A stretch of DNA of 7,748 nucleotides from Lachnospiraceae bacterium (lineage in GTDB: Bacteria; Bacillota; Clostridia; Lachnospirales; Lachnospiraceae): positions 1 to 7,748 of the forward strand of contig JAFOIS010000022.1 of assembly GCA_017420605.1 (NCBI GenBank). Reading direction: 5' to 3'. The position numbers and the translations under genes were made by a program. Shown here piece after piece: positions 1-5,806 of this stretch (the stretch's first letter is position 1; each line of letters begins with the position of its first letter). A model generated the notes under the pieces. It was not told where the DNA came from and ran no database searches. It was given only the letters and a program-made list of their open reading frames with translations.

Positions 1-1
1 G

Positions 2-490
2 GTCTGCGCCGTGATTCTTGCAGGCCTTGACCTCTGGACAAAGTCTTTCGCGGCATCCCGTCTTGCTTCGGGTCCGATCGAGCTTATCCCCGGCGTCTTC
101 GAGCTGCGGTATCTCGAAAACCGCGGCGCGGCGTTTTCGATTCTGCAGAACGGACGGGCATTCTTTATTCCCGTGACGGTGATCGTGCTTATAGCGCTCG
201 TGATCCTTTCGCTGCGCATGCCGGAAGATAAGAAGTACCGGCCGCTGCGCATTCTCATGGTGTTCGTTGCAGCCGGCGCCCTCGGTAACCTCTATGACCG
301 CATCTTCCTGCGCTATGTGCGGGATTTCCTCTATATTTCCCTCATCGATTTCCCGATCTTCAACGTAGCGGACATGTATGTGACGGTCTCGGCCTTCCTT
401 CTTGCGGTCCTTCTTCTGTTCCACTATAAGGACGAAGACTTTTCCTTCCTGCATCCCGTAAAGCAGAACAAAACAAAGGAGGCTCCTTGA
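2..490 (+). CDS. lspA: Lipoprotein signal peptidase (signal peptidase II), 5' end cut by window
   Basis: This is the membrane aspartyl protease that removes the signal peptide from diacylglyceryl-modified prolipoproteins. Family motifs are all visible. Counting from the GTG at position 11 they are LDLWTK (6-11), NRGAAFSIL (37-45), GALGNLYDR (89-97) with catalytic Asp96, VRDF (103-106), and FNVADMYV (117-124) with catalytic Asp121. Hydrophobic segments lie at about 52-68, 81-93 and 124-137, followed by a charged cytoplasmic tail. The frame stays open to base 2. In known LspA proteins the first conserved Asp sits about 14-23 residues in, but here it would be residue 7 from GTG 11, which would remove most of the first membrane helix. 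The true start is therefore probably upstream of the window. Its stop overlaps the start of the next gene. The lspA then RluD-type synthase order is common in Bacillota. Function is near certain; the start is unknown. Confidence 0.96.
   Translation, partial: VCAVILAGLDLWTKSFAASRLASGPIELIPGVFELRYLENRGAAFSILQNGRAFFIPVTVIVLIALVILSLRMPEDKKYRPLRILMVFVAAGALGNLYDRIFLRYVRDFLYISLIDFPIFNVADMYVTVSAFLLAVLLLFHYKDEDFSFLHPVKQNKTKEAP
475..482 (+). promoter_or_regulatory. Shine-Dalgarno site AAAGGAGG inside a dyad, serving a TTG start
   Basis: AAAGGAGG lies in the last codons of lspA, 4 nt before the TTG at 487, and is what decides that start. Bases 476-488 read AAGGAG-G-CTCCTT, a perfect 6-bp dyad around one base. 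In RNA, AAGG could pair with CCUU over a 5-nt loop and partly hide the ribosome site. Ribosomes finishing lspA would open it, which would couple the two genes. The sequence is visible; the coupling is inferred. Confidence 0.7.
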
Positions 491-1410
491 ACGCGTACAC
501 CTTCCGGATAGGCGAGGAGGAAGCGGGAGAGCGGATCGACGCGTATCTTGCGTCCCGTCTCGACGGCAAAAGCCGCAGTTATATCCAGAAGCTCATCACC
601 GACGGCATGGTCATGCGCAACGGTCGGATCTGCAAACCCTCGGTCCGCCTTACGGAAGACGACGTCGTGGAGATCACGCTTCCCGATCCCGTGCCGCTCG
701 AAGCGCAGCCGGAAGAAATGCCGCTTTCGATCATCTATGAAGACGACGATCTTCTTGTCGTCGATAAACCGAAAGGCCTTTCCGTCCATCCGGGCGCGGG
801 GCATCCGGATCATACCCTTGTGAACGGGCTTCTTTATCACTGCGCGGGACGGCTGTCCGGCATCAACGGTGTCGAACGTCCCGGGATCGTCCACCGTATC
901 GATAAAGATACGAGCGGTCTTCTTGTCGTCTGCAAAAACGACGCGGCGCACCGTTCGATCGCATCGCAGCTTGCCGCGCATACCATCCACCGCCGCTATT
1001 ACGGGATCACCTGCGGCGTCCCGTCACCGGATCACGGCACGGTCGAAAGCATGATAGGCAGAGATCCGAATATGCGCCTCCGGATGGCCGCGGACATATC
1101 CGGCGGAAAACGTGCCGTAACGCATTACGAGACCGATGAGATCCTGCCCGGGCATGCGCTATGCCGTTTCCGTCTCGAGACCGGACGTACGCATCAGATC
1201 CGTGTCCATATGGCAAAGCTCCATCATCCGCTGCTCGGCGATACGCTGTACGGCGCGCCGAAGGAGCCGTTCCATACGGAAGGGCAGACGCTGCACGCCG
1301 GGGAACTCGGCTTTGTCCATCCGTCCACCGGGGAGTATCTGGAATTCTCCGCGCCGCTGCCGGAATACTTTACCCGTATACTGAAGATATTGAGAAATCT
1401 CCGCGCTTAG
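487..1410 (+). CDS. RluA/RluD-family 23S rRNA-type pseudouridine synthase with S4 domain (YlyB/RluD-like)
   Basis: The protein is predicted to isomerise specific uridines to pseudouridine in RNA, most likely large-subunit rRNA. At 307 residues it has the normal length for the family. An N-terminal S4 RNA-binding domain spans about 13-75 (GERIDAYLASRL, then SYIQKLITDG). The catalytic domain follows: DLLVVDKPKGLSVHPG (88-103), the signature HRIDKDTSGLLVV (136-148) with catalytic Asp139, and the late motif ETGRTHQIRVHM (231-242) followed by HPLLGDTLYG (247-256). The start is TTG at 487, whose last two bases lie in the lspA stop codon. It is chosen because a strong ribosome site precedes it and the S4 domain begins soon after. 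The gene sits where B. subtilis has ylyB, directly after lspA. The family call is secure. The exact uridine targets cannot be read from sequence, so no symbol is given. Confidence 0.95.
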   Translation: MNAYTFRIGEEEAGERIDAYLASRLDGKSRSYIQKLITDGMVMRNGRICKPSVRLTEDDVVEITLPDPVPLEAQPEEMPLSIIYEDDDLLVVDKPKGLSVHPGAGHPDHTLVNGLLYHCAGRLSGINGVERPGIVHRIDKDTSGLLVVCKNDAAHRSIASQLAAHTIHRRYYGITCGVPSPDHGTVESMIGRDPNMRLRMAADISGGKRAVTHYETDEILPGHALCRFRLETGRTHQIRVHMAKLHHPLLGDTLYGAPKEPFHTEGQTLHAGELGFVHPSTGEYLEFSAPLPEYFTRILKILRNLRA

Positions 1411-1418
1411 TTTATAAT
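1390..1418 (+). promoter_or_regulatory. Sigma-70/sigma-A-type promoter for the cytidylate kinase-like gene
   Basis: TTGAGA (1390-1395) and TATAAT (1413-1418) are separated by exactly 17 bp, matching 11 of 12 consensus bases. The -35 box lies in the last codons of the pseudouridine synthase gene, and the -10 box begins 2 nt after its stop. A start near 1425 would give a leader of about 28 nt containing AAAGGAG (1438-1444), 8 nt before the ATG at 1453. It would let the downstream genes be transcribed separately from lspA. A short dyad, GAGA-AA-TCTC (1392-1401), overlaps the -35 region and could be an operator or chance. Confidence 0.7.
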
Positions 1419-1452
1419 ATATTCGGAGTTTTTTCAGAAAGGAGCGCAGATC

Positions 1453-2112
1453 ATGGCAGTAGATACCATCATCACCATAGGAAGACAGGCCGGCTCCGGA
1501 GGACGCGAGATCGGACGTATGGTCGCCGACATCCTCGGCATTCCGTTTTATGACAAAGAGCTTCTGGAGCGCGCCGCGGAAGAGAGCGGTTTCTCCAAAG
1601 AGTTCTTTATGAAGCACGACGAAAAGCGCACTTCCAGTTTCATCTATTCGCTTGCGATGGACAGTCCGTCCCCCGGTTTTTCAGCCGCCATTCCCGGCAT
1701 GCCGATCAACCACAAGTTCTTCCTCGCCCAGTTCAACACCATCAAGACGATCGCCAAAGAAGGCGGCTGCGTCATCGTCGGCCGCTGCGCGGACTACGCG
1801 CTGGAAGAAAATCCGCACCTGCTCTCGATCTTCATCCACGCCGACTATGAATTCCGCGTCAAGCGCTGCATGCAGGAGCTTTCGATCGACGAATACAAAG
1901 CGCGGGAGCTGATCAACAAGACCGACAAGCAGCGCGCTTCCTACTACAATTACTATACCGGACGGAAATGGGGCGTCGCGACGAATTACGAGATCGCGCT
2001 CAAGAGTTCCGTCTTCGGTGTGGAAGAAACGGCTCGGTTTATCGCGAGTATGGCCAGGATCAAGGCAGCGGTCGATCACGGAGATCCGGAAAAGACAGAA
2101 GACGAGGCATAA
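1453..2112 (+). CDS. Cytidylate kinase-like family protein
   Basis: This 219-residue P-loop protein belongs to the cytidylate kinase-like group found in many Clostridia, distinct from the housekeeping Cmk. It begins with a beta strand and a modified P-loop, ITIGRQAGSGGREIG (7-21). Glycine and arginine stand where classical NMP kinases have the GK[S/T] lysine, which I believe is normal for this subfamily. Later come VIVGRCADY (107-115), a lid-like DKQRASYYNYYTG (158-170) and NYEIALKSS (178-186), all typical of the group. The start is supported by AAAGGAG 8 nt upstream. The substrate is unproven: nucleotide phosphorylation is a family-based guess, and some members may act differently. Its own promoter lies just upstream, and the AI-2E-type permease gene follows after 6 nt, so the two are probably co-transcribed. 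The acidic, lysine-bearing C-terminus (208-219) looks disordered. Confidence 0.9.
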   Translation: MAVDTIITIGRQAGSGGREIGRMVADILGIPFYDKELLERAAEESGFSKEFFMKHDEKRTSSFIYSLAMDSPSPGFSAAIPGMPINHKFFLAQFNTIKTIAKEGGCVIVGRCADYALEENPHLLSIFIHADYEFRVKRCMQELSIDEYKARELINKTDKQRASYYNYYTGRKWGVATNYEIALKSSVFGVEETARFIASMARIKAAVDHGDPEKTEDEA

Positions 2113-2118
2113 TACCGT

Positions 2119-3591
2119 ATGGACCCTGAAGAAGGAAGATTTGACAAAAAGGCGGCAAAGATCAGGAATACCGCCTATTTCCGTATTGGCCTGACCGCGT
2201 TCCTCGTGATCGCGGCCAGCCTGTTCCTTTATTTCCTTCTCTTTCACACGAGATCATTCAGCAACGGGATCAATGAACTCATCCGTGTCATGAGTCCGCT
2301 TCTTTACGGCCTCATGATCGCCTATATCCTGAACCCGCTTATGCAGCTGTTCGAGAACGGGATCCTCCGTCTCACGAGAGTACTCCGCGTCAAAAAGATT
2401 AAGCGAAGCGGCTACTATGCGGTAAGGCTGTCTTCAATCATCCTCTCGACTTTCGTTTTTGTCTTTGTCATCTATATGATGTTCCGGCTCCTTCTGCCGC
2501 AGCTTGCCGAAAGCATACAGAGCATCATTGACAACTATCCCGTCTACGAACAGAACGTCATGGACTGGGTGGACCGGAATTTCAACGGAACGGATAACGC
2601 CTTCACGACCGCGGAATGGGTCATGTCCTATGCCGACCAGTTCTACGAATGGTTCACGAGCCGCCTGCCGGACGTTGAAAATATCGTCAAGACCGCGACG
2701 ACCAGTATCCTCAGCGTTATCAAATTCCTGAGCAACGTTATTCTCGGCTACATCATTTCCATCTACATCCTTGCTTCCAAAGAGATCCTTGCCGCGCGCT
2801 TCAAGAGGGTTCTGTACGGCCTCTGGTCCATCCGCGCCGGCAACGCCGTCCTGCATAACCTGCACTTCGTCGACGAGAAATTCGGCGGGTTCTTCCTCGG
2901 AAAAATCATCGATTCGTTTATCATCGGCGTGATCACGTATATCGGCTGCGTCGTCCTGAAAATGCCGTATCCCGCGCTCCTTGCCGTCGTGATCGGCATC
3001 ACGAACATGATCCCGGTCTTCGGACCGCTCATCGGCGCCGTGCCCTGCGCGCTTCTCGTATTCGTGAACAGTCCGATGCAGGCCCTTTATTTCGCGATCT
3101 TCATCTTCGCGCTGCAGCAGTTTGACGGCAACATCCTCGGCCCGTTCATTCTCGGCAACTCGACCGGGATGAGCGGATTCATGGTCGTCGTCTCCATCGT
3201 GATCTGCAACGGAATCTTCGGAATCATGGGCGCCTTTATCGGCGTCCCGCTCGTCGCGACGCTGACCGGCTTTGCGCAGGCCGGGCTGCGCAAACGCATG
3301 ACCAAACGCAAACTGCCGAAAGAACTTGCGTTCTACGACGACCTCGAATCGATCGACGAAGATGATCTTTCCCGGGTCCTGACATCCGAACAGGAAGCGG
3401 GCTCCAGCCTTTACGACAGGATCAAAACGCAGGATCATACCCTCGTCGGTCAGGGTATCGCGCGTTTCCGGAAGGAAGCGACGCCTGCGTCACGCGCCAG
3501 AGCATCCCGTGGGAACGATATCCCGGAGGATCCGGTCAGCATGACAAAGGAAGAAGCGGAACAGAATCCCAACGTACCGGTCATACGATAA
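2119..3591 (+). CDS. AI-2E family transporter (PerM/YdiK-like membrane permease)
   Basis: This is a polytopic membrane protein of the AI-2E/PerM family, whose members are proposed to export small molecules or ions, including autoinducer-2 in one studied case. Substrate here is unknown. Hydrophobic segments are visible at roughly 21-43, 55-75, 105-127, 198-219, 262-281, 284-315, 318-336 and 352-385. A polar region at about 130-195 between the third and fourth is typical of the family. Signature stretches are NMIPVFGPLIGAVPC (296-310) and QQFDGNILGPFILG (333-346). Residues about 391-490 form a hydrophilic, charged tail of some 100 residues, long for the family and probably cytoplasmic and partly disordered. 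The ATG is 6 nt after the preceding stop, and only a weak GAGG (2104-2107) precedes it, so translation may depend on coupling. The next gene starts 1 nt after its stop. Confidence 0.93.
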   Translation: MDPEEGRFDKKAAKIRNTAYFRIGLTAFLVIAASLFLYFLLFHTRSFSNGINELIRVMSPLLYGLMIAYILNPLMQLFENGILRLTRVLRVKKIKRSGYYAVRLSSIILSTFVFVFVIYMMFRLLLPQLAESIQSIIDNYPVYEQNVMDWVDRNFNGTDNAFTTAEWVMSYADQFYEWFTSRLPDVENIVKTATTSILSVIKFLSNVILGYIISIYILASKEILAARFKRVLYGLWSIRAGNAVLHNLHFVDEKFGGFFLGKIIDSFIIGVITYIGCVVLKMPYPALLAVVIGITNMIPVFGPLIGAVPCALLVFVNSPMQALYFAIFIFALQQFDGNILGPFILGNSTGMSGFMVVVSIVICNGIFGIMGAFIGVPLVATLTGFAQAGLRKRMTKRKLPKELAFYDDLESIDEDDLSRVLTSEQEAGSSLYDRIKTQDHTLVGQGIARFRKEATPASRARASRGNDIPEDPVSMTKEEAEQNPNVPVIR

Positions 3592-3592
3592 A

Positions 3593-5776
3593 ATGAGCAT
3601 AACAAGACCCGATTTTAAAAAAATGACGCAAGATGAACAGCACCTGGCTGAAACAGACCGGGTGCTGTTTGGTATACTGGACGACGAAGGCCGTCAGACG
3701 GGCGACATTGCGGCCGCCGCAAAAGCAAAAAGCGTTTCGGTCACGATCCCGCGTCTTTCCGAGATCGGCCTTGAAGAACTTTCCAAAGCCAAAGCCGGGA
3801 TCCGCGTCAGCGCGATCCGTTCCGCCGGTTTCCGCAATATGGGCGATCTCGCCGATCTGCCGGACTGGCAGCTGCGCATGATCGACGGGATCGGAGAGAA
3901 GCAGGCGGATCAGATCCGGGCGATCATACAGGAACTCGTCAACCGCCTGGTAAGCGAGACCGGCCTTACGATCGATCCGGAAGACAGATCGCCGGAGAAC
4001 ATGGCGCTGATCACCGCTGTCTGCCGGTACCGGAAATGCGCCCCGCTCCGTAAATCGCTGCGTATCCCCGCGATCACCCTGCACGACCTTCTTGAAGAAG
4101 CCAGAATACAGATGACCGTGCGCTCCGCCGGAAAATGGTTCTTCTCCGGCCGCCGGGCCAAAGAGTCGACTTCCGCCGCCTATGATAAGATGGAAGCTTA
4201 TCTTTCCGGCCAGGCGTACCGGAAAACACTGGATCTTCTATCGGCATACCGTACGGCGATGAATGTGCCGCCCGACGAGGCATACCGGGATTTTTCGGCA
4301 AACAGCGCCGACTATTACGCGCTTCTCGAGAATATCGGGATCACGGTCACCGAACGTTCCCTCATTTACAGTTCCGTACCGGCCGCGCTTGCGTCGGAGA
4401 TCGAAGACGAACGTCTCGATACCACGCTCCTCAACGTCACGCTCCGCGCTTACCAGGCGTTCGGCGCGCGTTATGTCCTGCACCAGAAGAGAGTACTGCT
4501 CGGGGATGAGATGGGTCTCGGGAAAACGATCCAGGCGATCGCGGTCATGGCCTCCATCGAGGCGGTCTCGCCCGGACAGCATTTCCTTGTCGTCTGTCCG
4601 GCCGGCATTCTCATCAACTGGTGCCGCGAGATCGCGAAACACAGCCTGCTTTCCGCATATCTTCTGCACGGACCGGATACGGAAGACGCGTTCCGCACCT
4701 GGCAGGAGAGGGGAGGAGTCGCCGTCACCAACTATGAGACGATGGGCCGCATCATCTCCGGCATCGACAATGTGATGAAACTTGCGCTGCTCGTCATCGA
4801 TGAGGCGCATTACATCAAGAATCCGGAAGCGCTTCGTTCCAGATATCTCAGGCGTCTCTTTGACGAGGCGGACAGGATCCTGATGATGACCGGGACGCCG
4901 CTCGAAAACAGGGTGGAAGAGATGTGTTCGCTGCTGGAGCTTCTCGATCCGCAGCTGGCCGCGGAGGCACGGAAGCATGCCTATATGAGCCGTATCGCTT
5001 CCTTCCGCGAGCTTCTGTCTCCCGTCTATCTGCGGCGCCTCCGCGAGGACGTTCTCGGCGAGCTGCCGCCTCTTACCGAAACGGAAGAGTGGTGCGAGAT
5101 GACTAAGGAGGACCGCCTGTATTATTCCGCAGCCGTCCTCGCAAAGCAGTTCACGACGATGCGCCGCGTTTCCTATCTGCAGACGGACCCGCAAAGCTCA
5201 TCCAAATGCCAGCGCCTCGTAACGCTCGTCCGGGACGGAGCGGAAGACCGCCGGAAGATCCTCGTCTATTCCTACTTCCGGGACACGCTCGACATGGTGT
5301 CCGCCGCTCTTGGGGAACGCGTCATCGGACAGATCACCGGCAGTACGCCGCCGGAAAAACGTCAGGAGATCCTCGATGCCTTCGCCAAGGCGCCGGACGG
5401 CGCCGTTCTGGCTCTTCAGGTCGTATCCGGCGGGACAGGCCTCAATATCCAGACCGCATCGATGGTCATCTTCTGTGAACCGCAGATCAAGCCGTCTCTC
5501 ACGAACCAGGCGATCTCCCGCGTATACCGTATGGGCCAGGTCCGGAACGTGCTCGTGCATCATCTTCTGTGCGCCGATACGATCGATGAGGATATGCTCG
5601 TCCTTCTTGCGAACAAGCAGGAGATCTTCGACGATTATGCAGCGGAGTCCGTCATGGCGAATACCGCCGATACGATCCTCGACAGCAGACGTATCGCGGA
5701 ACTGATGGCAAAAGAGCTCGACAAATATAAAAATGAGCCTGTACCGGAACTGCCCGGTCCGGCACAGGGCTCATAA
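3593..5776 (+). CDS. SNF2-family DEAH helicase/translocase with N-terminal helix-hairpin-helix
   Basis: This is a 727-residue superfamily 2 ATPase of the SNF2/RapA type, predicted to move along duplex DNA and displace bound protein rather than unwind strands. All core motifs are present: LRAYQAFGARYVL (284-296), Walker A GDEMGLGKT (304-312, Lys311), LVVCPAG (332-338), DEAH (403-406), TGTPLENR (433-440), KILVYSYF (555-562), VSGGTGLNIQ (611-620) and motif VI QAISRVYRMGQ (639-649) with arginines 643 and 646. Residues about 60-113 resemble a helix-hairpin-helix fold like the RNA polymerase alpha C-terminal domain: GIRVSAIRSAGF, then DGIGEKQADQI (98-108). Residues 130-280 are not recognised. ATG 3593 lies 1 nt after the previous stop without a clear ribosome site. 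An in-frame ATG at 3623 is possible but no better supported. No methylase, nuclease or other defence partner is nearby, so a housekeeping role in DNA or transcription maintenance is likelier than a defence island. Confidence 0.94.
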   Translation: MSITRPDFKKMTQDEQHLAETDRVLFGILDDEGRQTGDIAAAAKAKSVSVTIPRLSEIGLEELSKAKAGIRVSAIRSAGFRNMGDLADLPDWQLRMIDGIGEKQADQIRAIIQELVNRLVSETGLTIDPEDRSPENMALITAVCRYRKCAPLRKSLRIPAITLHDLLEEARIQMTVRSAGKWFFSGRRAKESTSAAYDKMEAYLSGQAYRKTLDLLSAYRTAMNVPPDEAYRDFSANSADYYALLENIGITVTERSLIYSSVPAALASEIEDERLDTTLLNVTLRAYQAFGARYVLHQKRVLLGDEMGLGKTIQAIAVMASIEAVSPGQHFLVVCPAGILINWCREIAKHSLLSAYLLHGPDTEDAFRTWQERGGVAVTNYETMGRIISGIDNVMKLALLVIDEAHYIKNPEALRSRYLRRLFDEADRILMMTGTPLENRVEEMCSLLELLDPQLAAEARKHAYMSRIASFRELLSPVYLRRLREDVLGELPPLTETEEWCEMTKEDRLYYSAAVLAKQFTTMRRVSYLQTDPQSSSKCQRLVTLVRDGAEDRRKILVYSYFRDTLDMVSAALGERVIGQITGSTPPEKRQEILDAFAKAPDGAVLALQVVSGGTGLNIQTASMVIFCEPQIKPSLTNQAISRVYRMGQVRNVLVHHLLCADTIDEDMLVLLANKQEIFDDYAAESVMANTADTILDSRRIAELMAKELDKYKNEPVPELPGPAQGS
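3636..3669 (+). other. Strong hairpin potential inside the helicase 5' coding region
   Basis: AACAGCACC (3636-3644) and GGTGCTGTT (3661-3669) are perfect reverse complements. Pairing continues inward through a U·G pair and two G-C pairs. Past a single bulged A (3657) it continues with CUG/CAG closing an AAA loop, giving about 15 pairs. It covers codons 15-26 of the helicase. No U-tract follows, so it is not a standard terminator. An extended -10-like TGGTATACT follows at 3670-3678, so the dyad could alternatively be an operator. The structure is visible; any role is unknown. Confidence 0.5.
5735..5772 (+). terminator. Imperfect GC-rich hairpin at the helicase 3' end
   Basis: GAGCCTGTACCGG (5735-5747) pairs with CCGGCACAGGGCTC (5759-5772), with one bulged G and one A·C mismatch, over an 11-nt loop. 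The stem ends just before the helicase stop codon. It is followed by AT-rich DNA but not by an unbroken T-run, so it would be a weak intrinsic terminator or a 3'-end stabilising structure for the left-arm transcript. Confidence 0.35.
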
Positions 5777-5801
5777 TTTACATAATTTATTTATGTAAAG
5801 T
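5775..5801. other. dif-like palindrome, candidate Xer recombination site
   Basis: Two 11-bp arms, AATTTACATAA (5775-5785) and TTATGTAAAGT (5791-5801), flank a 5-bp centre TTTAT. The inner 9 bp of each arm are perfect reverse complements, and only one of the 11 positions is unmatched. Read from the centre outwards, each arm is TTATGTAAA plus two bases. The right half of B. subtilis dif, as I recall it, is TTATGTAAACT, so each arm matches at 10 of 11. The site fills the gap between the helicase stop and the stop codon of a XerS-like recombinase, where gene orientation flips. Against it, classical dif has a 6-bp centre. The weak-terminator reading is the chief alternative. Confidence 0.45.
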
Positions 5802-5806
5802 TTTTT
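5777..5806 (+). terminator. Alternative reading: AT-rich stem plus T6 terminator
   Basis: TTTACATAA and TTATGTAAA form a 9-bp stem over a 5-nt loop, then a G and six T (5801-5806), the layout of a rightward intrinsic terminator. The stem has a single G-C pair, which is unusually weak for a GC-rich genome. The last T bases are also the end of the opposing recombinase gene. It may end helicase transcripts poorly, together with the hairpins on either side, or not at all. Confidence 0.35.

Noticed and set aside
11..13. GTG as the real start of lspA
   Set aside because: It would remove most of the first membrane helix, and the frame is open upstream to the window edge.
751..930. Repeat of CTTCTTGTCGTC at 751-762 and 919-930
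   Set aside because: Both copies encode Leu-Leu-Val-Val at family-conserved beta strands, so this is shared codon choice rather than a functional repeat.
2141..2146. Perfect TTGACA -35 box at the start of the permease gene
   Set aside because: The sequence 17 bp downstream is AGGAAT, a poor -10, and a start there would lie inside the gene.
2434..3438. 334-codon open frame antisense to the permease
   Set aside because: The composition is rich in Asp, Arg and His as expected for the complement of hydrophobic codons, and the sense strand encodes a clear AI-2E family protein.
3613..3669. A7 run followed 12 nt later by a strong hairpin, resembling a programmed frameshift cassette
   Set aside because: Shifting either way meets a stop almost at once (TGA at 3624 or 3634), and the zero-frame codons do not allow clean -1 re-pairing. 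No fused product would result.
4238..5194. 318-codon open frame antisense to the helicase
   Set aside because: All SNF2 motifs are in the sense frame; the antisense product has no recognisable feature.
3593..5776. SNF2 helicase as part of a phage-defence system such as DISARM
   Set aside because: No methyltransferase, nuclease, phospholipase D-like or other partner gene lies beside it, and its neighbours are housekeeping genes.
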